Assembly (NCBI GenBank): GCA_052034295.1
Contig: JBPOIS010000192.1
Span: forward strand, 1-31,122
Origin: JBPOIS01 sp052034295
GTDB taxonomy: Bacteria; Pseudomonadota; Gammaproteobacteria; Pseudomonadales; Moraxellaceae
Length of the DNA stretch: 31,122 nt
Reading direction: 5' to 3'
Position numbers and translations under genes: made by a program. Every line of letters starts with the position of its first letter. The first letter of the stretch is position 1. The notes under the pieces were generated by a model. It was not told where the DNA came from, searched no databases, and saw only the letters and a list, made by a program, of their open reading frames with translations. This document shows positions 16,566 through 24,952 of the stretch, in pieces.

Positions 16566-19500
16566 TTGAACGCATCGGCTACCGCTCCGCTTTCTGTCCT
16601 GCGCTTCTGGCGTGACCTGGAAGTCTTCAACATCCCGACCGCACCATCGGCCAAGGACAACAGCGACCAGGTCAAGATCGTCACGCTCAGACGCGGCGAT
16701 GTCCTGCCTTGGCAACACCGTCACTTTCAGCCAACACAGGAGCATGGCTACGTCCATGTCGTCTATGTGGGCGTGGCCGACACTGGGGACCTCTCCCGGT
16801 TGATGCTGCAATCGGTGTTCCCCGAGGAAGACCTCAGTGAGCGCGAACGCCAGCGCGCAGCCGGAAGCGGCTGGCTCGCCGCATTCGTCGCCAACGAAAA
16901 TGGCCACCCCAAGCTCGACAGCTACCTGCCTGCCAGCTTTGCCCACGGGGTCGATGCAATGTGGCATTCGGAGCCATTGGAGAACGTCAATGCCCGACTG
17001 GCACGCGCCATGGACGAGTTCGGACAACGACGCCATCACCTGCGGCCCGTCGCCACTGATGCGCAGCAAACGCCGCCCACTGAAAAGACCGACACCCCAC
17101 CAGCGCCAAGCCCCTTGACCTGGAGCGATCTGGACGAAGAGTTGCGCACCGTGTGCAAGCTGCTGGGCCCAGGGGCCAATGTCAGCGGCCTGGACTGGCG
17201 GGTGGTGGTTCAGGTGGCACGCGTCAAACGCAAGAAGCTTGATGACAGGCTCGAGAGTGCGGTGGACTACCTGAACTCCTTCTACCTGGATGACCTCAAC
17301 CGCCTGATCACACAGGCGGGCAAGAACAAGCCCTTCGGCAAAGCCCTGAGCACTTTTCTGGGTGCACCCATTGCCCCCGAGCAGCGCATCGACATCCTGA
17401 ACGACCAGGCGGCCATGGGTGAATTGGTGAGCGTGTCCCGCTTGCCCAGCGCCCGTTGGCCGGCCTCACCAGAGGCCCCACTGGTGCTAGCTCAGCAAGC
17501 TGCGGTGGCCCAGGTACTCAACACCTTGGGGCGCGATGGCGGCACGCTGGGCATCAACGGCCCACCGGGCACGGGCAAGACCACCTTGCTGTGCGATGTG
17601 ATTGCCGAGGTGGTCACCGAGCGCGCGCGCAAGATCGCCTCGCTCAGCCGCCCCATCGAGCTGTTCGAAGACAGTGTGAGCGTGGCGGGCAAGAACTTCT
17701 TCCCGCTCAAGGCCAAAGTGGTGGGCGGCTCGTCCATCGTTGTGACCAGCACCAACAACAACGCGGTCAAGAACATCACGCAGGAGCTGCCTGCGCGCGC
17801 GAAGGTGCACAGCGACTTTGCCTCGGCCACCTACTTTGACGAGGTGATCCGAGAGGTGTTCGCGGCCCAGAAGGTGGTGGACGACGACAAGCAGCCCATC
17901 GACTGCTGGGGCCTGGCCGCCGCCGCGTTGGGCAATGCAGGCAACCGCCGCTCTTTCGCCCGGGGATTTTTTCGGGATGAACCACGTCAGGCACCCAACA
18001 CCGAAACGCCATCGCCCGGCAACGCTCAAGAAGGCGAAGCCCCAGGTGCGACCGCTCAAGCCACCACGCCTACACCCGTCGATCCGTTGCCACCCTCGAT
18101 CAAACAACTGCTGGAAGCGGCCAGCAACGACTACAGCCGCTACCAAGGCGAATGGCATGCGGCCAAGAAGTCCTTCCTGGCGCTTCTGGCCGATTTCGAT
18201 GCCTGCCGTGGCGTCTTGCTTCAGGCGGAAAAGTCAGCTCAGCGGATCGATGCCTGCCAGCAGCGGGTCAATGCCCAGCGTGATGCCGCGCAGGCCCAGG
18301 CCCAAGTGATCGACCAAGCCAGCCGCCACCTCGCGCAGCTTCAGGACAACAAGGCCATCCAGCATGCCCTGGTCGATTCCCGCCGGGCCACGCTCGACCA
18401 GGCGCGTTCGCAATGCCTGCCCAAGCTGTGGGACAAGCTGTGCGCTTTGTTTGGGCAAGACACCGAACGCATGAAGGCGCTGCGCGCCACGCTGGTCGAG
18501 CCCACGCGGGCCTTGGCGCAAGCCGCCGAAGCGCTGGCCCAACTGGCGCAGGATGGCGCCATGGCCGAAGCACGGCTGGAGCAACAGCGCGAGGTGCATC
18601 GTGCCCAGGTCCTGACACTGCAGGGTTCCGAGCGCGAATTGCAAGGCCACCAACGTGCGCTGAAAGCCGGACACGACGCCGGGGCACGGCACTTCCCCGA
18701 TGCCAGTTTCTGGCAACTGCCCGCCGACCAGCGCCATCGCGCGTCGGTGGCGGTCAGCCCGGCGCTGGATGCACTGCGGGCCCGCATCTTCCTGCAAGCC
18801 ATGGAGCTGCACCGACTGACGGTGCTGGCCAACGCAGGCAAGTTCATCGGCAACCTGCGCGCCGTCAACGGCATGCTCACCGGTTCGCTGAAAGACAAGC
18901 TGCCCCTGGAGCAGCGTCCCCTGTTGTGGGACGCCTTCTTCTTCATCGTGCCAGTGGTTTCGACCACCCTCGCGTCCTTCGATCGCCTGTTCGCTGGCAT
19001 GGGCCAGGACAGCCTGGGTTGGTTGCTGGTCGATGAGGCGGGGCAAGCCACCCCGCAATCAGCAGCCGGTGCCATCTGGCGCAGTCAGCGGGCGGTGCTT
19101 GTGGGCGACCCCTTGCAGATCGAACCCGTGTTCACCGTGCCCTTGATGCTGGTCGAAGAGTTCCGCCGCCGCCACGCCGTGGACCCCATGTGGTCACCCA
19201 ATGACGAATCGGTTCAGACCCTGGCCGACCGTGTCACCCGTCATGGCTCCTGGGTCGCATCCCAAGTCACCAGCGGCGCCGTCGATGCGGAGAAGGCTCA
19301 GCCCATCTGGACGGGCATGCCCTTGCGCACGCACCGCCGCTGCGACGATCCCATGTTCAACGTGGCCAACCGCATTGCCTACGCCGAACAGATGGTGCAT
19401 GGCCGTGTGGACGATCTGGGCCAGCCTGAAAAAACGAAGTTCACCTGCGTGCTCGGTGACAGCGCCTGGCTGGACGTGCGCGCCACCCGCGCCACCCATC

Positions 19501-19970
19501 CGGTCATCGAAGACGAACTCCATGTCCTGGTGAACTGCCTGCGCCAGCTTCAACAGCAACCAGCATTCACACCTGCCAGAAAGGCCGGGGGCAAGGACAA
19601 GGCCGCCAAGGTGTTCGTGATCTCGCCGTTTCGCAAAATCAAGAACGCCTGCATCAAGCGGATCAAGGATGCAGGGTTGGGCCAGATCGAGTGCGGAACC
19701 GTGCACACCTTCCAGGGCAAGGAAGCAGAAATCGTGTTCCTGGTGCTGGGCACGGCCCCTGGACAGGCCGGGTCAGGCGCGCGAGCCTGGGCTTCGGGCA
19801 AGCCCAATCTGCTGAATGTGGCCATCACGCGGGCCAAGCATCGCCTGTATGTGATCGGAGACGTCGAGCAATGGAGCGGGCTGAATCATTTCAGCGAGTT
19901 GAACCAATCTCTACCCATGATCAAAACGATGCCAATGGATAAGACGGCCCAGGTCGCCCCAATGCACTGA
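16566..19970 (+). CDS. Large SF1 (Upf1-like) DNA/RNA helicase
   Basis: This 1134-residue protein has superfamily 1 helicase motifs in order. Walker A is GPPGTGKTT (332-340), Walker B is LLVDEAGQATPQSA with DEAG at 823-826, motif III is around VLVGDPLQIEPVF, motif V is TVHTFQGKEAE (1045-1055), and motif VI is NVAITRAKHRLYVIGD (1084-1099). Between the Walker motifs is a long Ala/Gln/Arg-rich coiled-coil insertion (about 500-720). The N-terminal 150 residues are unrecognised. Upf1-like helicases unwind nucleic acid and recur in defence islands and mobile elements. The start is TTG at 16566, the only start codon after the stop at 16530, with GAGG seven bases upstream. It is divergent from the ParB-like gene and convergent with the SEFIR gene. 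Confidence 0.85.
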   Translation: MNASATAPLSVLRFWRDLEVFNIPTAPSAKDNSDQVKIVTLRRGDVLPWQHRHFQPTQEHGYVHVVYVGVADTGDLSRLMLQSVFPEEDLSERERQRAAGSGWLAAFVANENGHPKLDSYLPASFAHGVDAMWHSEPLENVNARLARAMDEFGQRRHHLRPVATDAQQTPPTEKTDTPPAPSPLTWSDLDEELRTVCKLLGPGANVSGLDWRVVVQVARVKRKKLDDRLESAVDYLNSFYLDDLNRLITQAGKNKPFGKALSTFLGAPIAPEQRIDILNDQAAMGELVSVSRLPSARWPASPEAPLVLAQQAAVAQVLNTLGRDGGTLGINGPPGTGKTTLLCDVIAEVVTERARKIASLSRPIELFEDSVSVAGKNFFPLKAKVVGGSSIVVTSTNNNAVKNITQELPARAKVHSDFASATYFDEVIREVFAAQKVVDDDKQPIDCWGLAAAALGNAGNRRSFARGFFRDEPRQAPNTETPSPGNAQEGEAPGATAQATTPTPVDPLPPSIKQLLEAASNDYSRYQGEWHAAKKSFLALLADFDACRGVLLQAEKSAQRIDACQQRVNAQRDAAQAQAQVIDQASRHLAQLQDNKAIQHALVDSRRATLDQARSQCLPKLWDKLCALFGQDTERMKALRATLVEPTRALAQAAEALAQLAQDGAMAEARLEQQREVHRAQVLTLQGSERELQGHQRALKAGHDAGARHFPDASFWQLPADQRHRASVAVSPALDALRARIFLQAMELHRLTVLANAGKFIGNLRAVNGMLTGSLKDKLPLEQRPLLWDAFFFIVPVVSTTLASFDRLFAGMGQDSLGWLLVDEAGQATPQSAAGAIWRSQRAVLVGDPLQIEPVFTVPLMLVEEFRRRHAVDPMWSPNDESVQTLADRVTRHGSWVASQVTSGAVDAEKAQPIWTGMPLRTHRRCDDPMFNVANRIAYAEQMVHGRVDDLGQPEKTKFTCVLGDSAWLDVRATRATHPVIEDELHVLVNCLRQLQQQPAFTPARKAGGKDKAAKVFVISPFRKIKNACIKRIKDAGLGQIECGTVHTFQGKEAEIVFLVLGTAPGQAGSGARAWASGKPNLLNVAITRAKHRLYVIGDVEQWSGLNHFSELNQSLPMIKTMPMDKTAQVAPMH

Positions 19971-19984
19971 ACTGCCGGGCCAAG

Positions 19985-20011
19985 AGTTATCCACAAAAAC
20001 TGGGGATAACT
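19985..20011. promoter_or_regulatory. Inverted repeat with DnaA boxes downstream of the helicase
   Basis: AGTTATCC (19985-19992) and GGATAACT (20004-20011) are perfect complements with an 11-nt loop. The left arm and loop form the exact DnaA box TTATCCACA (19987-19995). The right arm read on the minus strand gives TTATCCCCA, one base from the consensus. The short T run after it (20011-20013) would also allow a weak terminator for the helicase gene. Confidence 0.5.
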
Positions 20012-20253
20012 TTGAATGGCCATTAGTTCAACGCCTAAGGTACGCCAGAGCGCTCTCGGGGTGCCTGTTTTTTGGTCAACGCGGTGGGCTGCATGGCCCG
20101 CGAACCGAATGCACGAGTGGATGCTGCCTGGTGGGAACGCGAACCCCACATACGACGATCGTCACAAGGACAAACCATCCGACCGATGACGGCATTTGCC
20201 CGGCACGCCTCAGGCAGCACCGCCAAGTCTAACAACAGGCCTATGCCAACGCA
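20012..20253. other. Gap between convergent helicase and SEFIR genes
   Basis: No gene or clear regulatory structure is visible beyond the inverted repeat at 19985. Frames crossing this gap are extensions of antisense shadows of the SEFIR gene. Confidence 0.4.
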
Positions 20254-21696
20254 CTACACGGACAACTGGGCCACGTTCGTCGCAGAACGCAAGTCAATGA
20301 ATTCGCTGTCCATGCGCCAATTGCCAAAATTGTTCAGGGCCGCAGCAACTTTCTCAAAACGAGCGGCAAACTCCTTCGCGTCGGCCACGCCGAGTGCCTT
20401 CAGGAGCCCCGCCTTGATGGCACCAGCACCGGCCTTCACAAACAGTGGCAAGCGGTTGCCATCCAGATACAGGAGCGTGCGCGGGAACCAGAAGTCCCTT
20501 GTCTGGCCCTCGGGTTGCTGAACCACTGAGCGCAAGCTCAGGAACGCGTCGGCCTGCATCATCTCGTTGAACGTCGTACCACTCGTGCTGACCCGATCGT
20601 GGATCATGTCAGTCTGAATAGAGATGCGGCGCAGGCCCAGGCGCTTGTTGCGCCTATCGTCCAATGAGCGCAGATACGGCTCGAACTCCAGGAAGCTGCG
20701 ATCACGCTGGTCACCATTGCGGTGAAAGACGAACACCTCGCTGCACACGTGATCCAGGGTTTGCCAGGCTTGCTCTCGGAGCAAGGCCGCAACGGTCAAC
20801 AACATGAACTCCCACCCCAGGAAGCGGTACACATCGAACCACTCCTCACGGTACGAAGTCATGCCCTCAGGCGGAGTGCGCAGGCCCAGGATGTGCTCCA
20901 ACAACTCAAGAACCCGCCGACAAGCCCTCGGTGCGTCTTGGGCAAAAGCCGCCTTCATGGACACGTATTGATCGAACTGATCCCGCAGGGGCTTCGCGCG
21001 GCCGATCGCCGCCACGATTTCGTCGTCATAGTCAGGGATCTCTTTGGGCACCAGGAGCTTGCCAAGTTCAATCTGAAAGCGCTTGAGGTAAGCGGCTTCC
21101 AGGCCATCTGCCGTGGCCTTGCCTTCCTCCGTGGCGCTGCGAAGAGCCTGAAACTCCCGCACGGGAATCGCGGTGGCCAGCTCATCATCCAGGAACTCGG
21201 GCACCGCCCCCAACTCGGGCCTTTTGTACTTGGGTCGATCGTAGATGGCGCGCAAGAGCTGATCGAAGCCGTCGCCATAGACATCGTCATTCGACAGATC
21301 GATGTATATCCTCGACTTCATGAAAGTGGGCAACACGGCCAGCCGGTTGGCGTCGTACTCCACCACGATGGGGATGAACTTCTCTTGCTTGACTTGCCCG
21401 TAGATCTCCGCCGAAATGATTTCGGTCTCGGTGCCCACCCCGCCCTTGCGCGCATCGGCCTTGGCCTTGTAGTGCGAGTCACAAATCACCAGGACTTTCG
21501 AGATGTCGGGATCAGTGACCATGCTCTCCATGAAGGCAAACTTGTCCTGCCCTTCCTTCAGATCCCATTTGTCGAGGCGAACCATCACACCGTTGGCCAT
21601 CAATTTCGAAGCCAGGGACTCAACAAAATCTTCATGTGCGGGTGAAGACCAGCTGTACGACACAAAAATAACCGGACGTTGAGTTGAGGTTGCCAA
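20254..21696 (-). CDS. SEFIR/TIR-like domain protein, candidate defence effector
   Basis: Residues about 8-150 match the SEFIR branch of the TIR superfamily. FVSYSWSSPAHEDFVESLAS (11-30) is box 1, LDKWDLKEGQDK (41-52) is box 2, and VLVICDSHYKAKADAR with the following GTETEIISAEIYG (88-100) holds the conserved acidic residues. Bacterial SEFIR proteins have been reported as phage-defence effectors that deplete NAD. Whether this one does is inference. The C-terminal 330 residues are mostly helical and unrecognised, and may act as sensor or oligomerisation domain. TTG at 21696 is chosen because GGAG lies six bases upstream; TTG at 21708 would add four residues without a ribosome binding site. It follows an unknown gene 74 nt upstream on the same strand, probably one operon. 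Confidence 0.8.
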   Translation of the reverse strand: MATSTQRPVIFVSYSWSSPAHEDFVESLASKLMANGVMVRLDKWDLKEGQDKFAFMESMVTDPDISKVLVICDSHYKAKADARKGGVGTETEIISAEIYGQVKQEKFIPIVVEYDANRLAVLPTFMKSRIYIDLSNDDVYGDGFDQLLRAIYDRPKYKRPELGAVPEFLDDELATAIPVREFQALRSATEEGKATADGLEAAYLKRFQIELGKLLVPKEIPDYDDEIVAAIGRAKPLRDQFDQYVSMKAAFAQDAPRACRRVLELLEHILGLRTPPEGMTSYREEWFDVYRFLGWEFMLLTVAALLREQAWQTLDHVCSEVFVFHRNGDQRDRSFLEFEPYLRSLDDRRNKRLGLRRISIQTDMIHDRVSTSGTTFNEMMQADAFLSLRSVVQQPEGQTRDFWFPRTLLYLDGNRLPLFVKAGAGAIKAGLLKALGVADAKEFAARFEKVAAALNNFGNWRMDSEFIDLRSATNVAQLSV

Positions 21697-21770
21697 CGAG
21701 GACTCCAAAATAAGATCGACACCAGAAAACTGGCAAATGCGTACGCTGTGTATCTAGGCCGGTTCTAGGC

Positions 21771-22664
21771 CTATCGTGCCCAGCCGAGCTCACGAAGCAC
21801 AAACCCCAGAGCCTCAATGGCGAACGCGCCGTCTGCTTCCGTGACGTCACGGGTGCCCAGGCGCTGCTGCTCATTGGACTTGCCCCTGGGGTGGAGCTTG
21901 CAAACCACATCTGCCGCCGCGCGAAACAGCTTTGATTCCGGTGGCAGCTTCGCGATCAACGCGCCAAGGTCTTTTTCGACGATCTTGGCATCCTCGCCGG
22001 CATCCAGATGAAGGTGCGCGGACAAAATCACCCCCATCGCATCACGACACAGATCCACCACGGTGATGCCGCTGGATCGGTGCGCCCCGTCCACCACCTT
22101 GGTCACCGCTGCACTCACCCGGTCTCTCGCTTCTGCGGGAATCGCGTCCATGAGCAGGTCCGGCAAGAAACCCAGGTTTGAGCGCGCACGCATCGTCACC
22201 ACGTCCTCGTCATTGCCAGATCGCTCGACCGACACGATGTTCCAAACCGTGATGGCCGTCGCTGCCCCCAAGACAACCAGCGTGCGTGGCGTGGTCACCA
22301 GTCGCTGACTCACATTGCCCATTGGGCTGAACGAAATCAGCGACTTGGTGAATCGTCCTTCATGGGCTTGGTGTCCGACATCCTCGGGCAAGACCGGGTG
22401 CTTGTGGACCCACCACTGATCAGGCTGTTGCCGCCCTGCAACTTCGTAGAACCGGCCCCGCCTGATGCGACTGACAGGGTCAAAGTAATCTTCCCTGAAG
22501 ACGCACATGGCACTGCGAAGGGCACCGCTGCTGGGCACTTTGCGCCAGTCGGCCTCGGCCTGAACGAAGGTGGCAACCGAAACCATGGGGGCGGGTGAGA
22601 CGCCATGCCCATGGTTGGACAGGCCCTCGTACATCAGCCAAGTATTCGGATCGAATGCAATCAT
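21771..22664 (-). CDS. Unrecognised protein upstream of SEFIR gene, ~297 residues
   Basis: I do not recognise the family. Notable stretches are CVFREDYFDPVSRIRRGRFY and WWVHKHP in the first third. A hydrophobic segment, LVVLGAATAITVWNIVSV, lies near residues 125-145; it could be a membrane segment or a buried strand. The C-terminus is helical and acidic. ATG 22664 is preferred because it leaves 70 nt for promoters before the divergent nuclease gene. ATG 22712 would leave only 22 nt and has no ribosome binding site. The gene precedes the SEFIR gene on the same strand and is divergent from a nuclease gene, so a defence-related role is plausible. Confidence 0.6.
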   Translation of the reverse strand: MIAFDPNTWLMYEGLSNHGHGVSPAPMVSVATFVQAEADWRKVPSSGALRSAMCVFREDYFDPVSRIRRGRFYEVAGRQQPDQWWVHKHPVLPEDVGHQAHEGRFTKSLISFSPMGNVSQRLVTTPRTLVVLGAATAITVWNIVSVERSGNDEDVVTMRARSNLGFLPDLLMDAIPAEARDRVSAAVTKVVDGAHRSSGITVVDLCRDAMGVILSAHLHLDAGEDAKIVEKDLGALIAKLPPESKLFRAAADVVCKLHPRGKSNEQQRLGTRDVTEADGAFAIEALGFVLRELGWAR

Positions 22665-22734
22665 TTCTGCTTCTTGAAGCCATGGAGCGGCCTTTGGCCG
22701 ACAAAATATCATCAAATGTTATAGGAGCAAACGC

Positions 22735-23937
22735 ATGGCCAATACAGACCAACCGGTCTGGCTCAAGGTGATGGAGCATGGTGCCGCAGGGGAAGCCCGC
22801 ACAAAGGCGTTTTTGCTGGATCGCTTTTGGGTGCTTGAACGTTCGGTGGACATTGACGGAGCGGACTTTCTAATCCAGCCTCGATCCCTCTCCGACAAGT
22901 TTACTGACCGTGCACCGCCCAAAGTTGGCGTGGTGCAAGCGAAGTACTACCAGGACCGCAAGACCACTCACTACATTCCATGCGACTACGTCAAGGACAA
23001 AGATGGCAAGCCACTGCGGGGATTCTTTGCGATCCTTCATGTCGGCAGCGAGGATGCCTCAGAGATGTTCCTTCTGTCGGCACAGGACATCACTTCAGCC
23101 CTTGAACAAACAGATGATGACAAGCCGCGGTACATCCTTGGCAAGAAGGCACTCGACCAGCAGTACCTGATCAAGAGCAGAAAACAAGCGCTGGACAGGA
23201 TTTCTCAAGACATTGCCACCCGACCTTCGTTGGCATCGTTTCAGTTCCTGGATCAAGTCAACGTACCTTATCGGCAAATCTCCGAAAGCAACATCGACTA
23301 CAGATACACGCTTCCGCTGCCAAACCCCCAAGCTGACATTCCAAAGATCTACTTGGAATACAGAGGAAAGTTGCGTTCTCTGCTGTATGAAATGGAAGAG
23401 GCTCTGGTCGCGATCGACACGATTCTCCAAACACCCGATCCCCGGATAGCCGTTGCCGAACTGGAAAAGCTGGATCAGTTTCGTGGAGGTTCAGGACACC
23501 GAGATCGACTCACATTTGGTGGGTATGGATCCGACATGGACTGGTCATATTTCAGAGAAGCACTCGATGACCATGAAAAGCAGGAGGCTGCGCTGCGAGC
23601 TGTGGGGAAGCTTGAGGCCTTTGTGACTTTGTCCGAGCAGGCCCGAGCGCAGATTGCAGCTCAGGCCAAACCGCTTGAGGAGTCGGCAAAAGAAGGTCAG
23701 ACCTTATGGGCGGGTCTCCAACATGATCCAACAACGTTGCAACTCGGCTCGTTGGCGCTGCGGTTACTCGGACCCAACGAAGAGGCCCCCTCAGCGCCGC
23801 TGACTGCACAGAACACCCTTTTCGCCATCGGTCGTCAGAAACTACAGGTCCTGAGATCTGCGGATACTTTGTGGCATACGCTGATGACTGCTGTGCTTCA
23901 TCAAGTTTGCCCCACGCTGAAAGATGAAGAAGACTAG
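22735..23937 (+). CDS. DUF4365-like PD-(D/E)xK nuclease-domain protein
   Basis: The first 150 of 400 residues resemble the DUF4365 type of restriction-endonuclease-like fold. An N-terminal glutamate is in GAAGEARTKAFLLDRFWVLE (E20), aspartates are in DIDGADFLIQ (D41/D44), and Q68-x-K70 in GVVQAKYYQD stands at the E/Q-x-K position. The rest is helical and unrecognised. Such domains are common in restriction and abortive-infection systems. Target and activity here are inference. The ATG at 22735 has AGGAG seven bases upstream. The gene is divergent from the unknown-SEFIR pair with which it may share a promoter region. It ends 540 nt before the structured leader region. Confidence 0.7.
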   Translation: MANTDQPVWLKVMEHGAAGEARTKAFLLDRFWVLERSVDIDGADFLIQPRSLSDKFTDRAPPKVGVVQAKYYQDRKTTHYIPCDYVKDKDGKPLRGFFAILHVGSEDASEMFLLSAQDITSALEQTDDDKPRYILGKKALDQQYLIKSRKQALDRISQDIATRPSLASFQFLDQVNVPYRQISESNIDYRYTLPLPNPQADIPKIYLEYRGKLRSLLYEMEEALVAIDTILQTPDPRIAVAELEKLDQFRGGSGHRDRLTFGGYGSDMDWSYFREALDDHEKQEAALRAVGKLEAFVTLSEQARAQIAAQAKPLEESAKEGQTLWAGLQHDPTTLQLGSLALRLLGPNEEAPSAPLTAQNTLFAIGRQKLQVLRSADTLWHTLMTAVLHQVCPTLKDEED

Positions 23938-24167
23938 ACAAGCAGCGGGGCCATGCACCGGATCTGAGTGGGCCACCTCGGACTGCTCGGCCTGATGCCA
24001 GCCAATCCGCCGCAAGTGCTGTGCTCAGATTGGCATGGACATCGGCTGAAAGCCGTGGACGGCTAAGGCCGCCATAAGAAATCACCGGTTCTCGCTGGCG
24101 ATTTGACGTGGCGCCAGCTTGGCAGACGCGCTTGGTGCTACCGCAGCACCATGCATCGCCGCATACT
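23938..24167. other. Gene-free stretch after the nuclease gene
   Basis: No gene was found. A hairpin CGGCT-GAA-AGCCG (near 24042-24054) is visible without a T-tract. The stretch merges into the leader that starts at about 24168. Confidence 0.4.
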
Positions 24168-24474
24168 CCGAGCGCTACCTGTGGACATCGCGTTCACGCA
24201 GCCTTCAACGGAGATTTCGGTCTCCCTGAAGTCCAGCCTTGCTGGCGTCGCAGTCGTCACCTGCCTTGTAGAAGCTGAACCTCGGTTCAGCTAGGCCATG
24301 TCAATGGCCTTGTGCCTCGTTCAGCCCTCATGCTGAACACCGTGTCATCGGCGCACCTCACGGTGCCGCCGCCGAGCCGCTTCAACCGCCAAGGCTGAAG
24401 CATCCCAAGTTGGGGAACCACCATGTTCCCCATCGGGACGAGGCGTTCCCCTTCACACCCTGAAGGAGAACGTC
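24168..24474 (+). ncRNA. Structured leader, copy B of the radC-type motif
   Basis: The leader opens with GCTACCT (24174) and a hairpin GTGGAC-ATCGC-GTTCAC (24181-24197). The shared 22-nt core is at 24244-24265. More hairpins follow: AGCTGAACC/GGTTCAGCT around a 2-nt centre (24273-24292), GTTCAGC/GCTGAAC (24319-24338) and GCACC/GGTGC. The 3' end has CATCCC, GGGAAC, TCGGGAC and CGTTCCC in the same order as copy C, then the ribosome binding site GAAGGAGAA. The hairpin at 24181 and its counterpart in copy C have different stems but the same ATCGC loop, so base pairing is conserved. This matches what I recall of the published radC RNA motif. Confidence 0.7.
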
Positions 24475-24651
24475 ATGAACGCATGCCCTCATGCGACAAG
24501 GGAAACGCGCGCCATCTGCGTGCTGTTGGGGGGCTCCGGGCTTGCCCGCGAGCCTGTGATCCGTCCTGCAGTGCTACCCGCATTGCTGAAGCCTGCGCTG
24601 CCTGTCTCACGACAGGTTGAACAGGTCATGGCCTACCGTGCTGCCGCCTGA
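24475..24651 (+). CDS. Small 58-residue protein behind a radC-type leader
   Basis: The ATG at 24475 stands five bases after the strong ribosome binding site GAAGGAGAA, at the same distance from the structured leader as the radC start from copy C. This placement, rather than any similarity, supports it as a gene. The protein has an Ala/Leu/Pro-rich middle (VIRPAVLPALLKPALPV) and no recognised domain. It ends at 24651, where an open frame shifted by -1 begins (24648-24791) and encodes DLARSSGRTRDEALAFVALP. The two may be one gene broken by a frameshift. Function unknown. Confidence 0.5.
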   Translation: MNACPHATRETRAICVLLGGSGLAREPVIRPAVLPALLKPALPVSRQVEQVMAYRAAA

Positions 24652-24791
24652 ACCACTTGACCGTGGTCCAGCATCAGCACATCGATACCGTGGCGATTGA
24701 CCTCGCCCGCAGTTCGGGTCGAACACGAGACGAAGCTCTGGCCTTCGTTGCCTTGCCCGTCTTGTGCCCGCCCGCGTTCGCATCCCATTGA
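24648..24791 (+). pseudogene. Possible frameshifted continuation of the 58-residue gene
   Basis: This open frame overlaps the end of the preceding small gene, shifted by -1. It encodes about 47 residues (NHLTVVQHQHIDTVAIDLAR, later TRDEALAFVALP), which look more protein-like than random frames nearby. It has no ATG and no ribosome binding site; TTG 24657 or GTG 24663 would be the only starts. It could be the C-terminal half of the same gene after a one-base indel, or chance. Confidence 0.3.
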
Positions 24792-24947
24792 AGCCGAGCC
24801 CGATTGTCGGGAGCCCTCGACTTCATGGGATGCGAACCGTCTTTCTTGTGCCTCGGCCATTCGGCTGTGCTGCACTTCCACGCAACCCCTTGGGGAGTCC
24901 ACCGTCTCCCCGCCGGGATAGGTGTGCCCTCCTCCGTTCTGGAGTTC
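24705..24947 (+). ncRNA. Hairpin-rich leader of the 168-residue gene
   Basis: Several strong hairpins precede the gene at 24953: ACGAAG/CTTCGT around a 7-nt loop; the long stem CGCATCCCAT (24779-24788) with ATGGGATGCG (24826-24835), extended by GAAG/CTTC and enclosing CCCGA-TTG-TCGGG; and GGGGAG/CTCCCC near 24894-24913. CTCC/GGAG at 24932-24944 could cover the ribosome binding site. There is no sequence match to the radC-type core, so this is a different structured leader. A compact structured 5' UTR is the simplest reading. Confidence 0.45.
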
Positions 24948-24952
24948 ACACC

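Noticed and set aside
18234..19058. Minus-strand frame of 274 codons
   Set aside because: Antisense to the helicase coiled-coil region, no start signals.
20722..21645. Plus-strand frame of 307 codons
   Set aside because: Antisense to the SEFIR gene, which has clear domain motifs.
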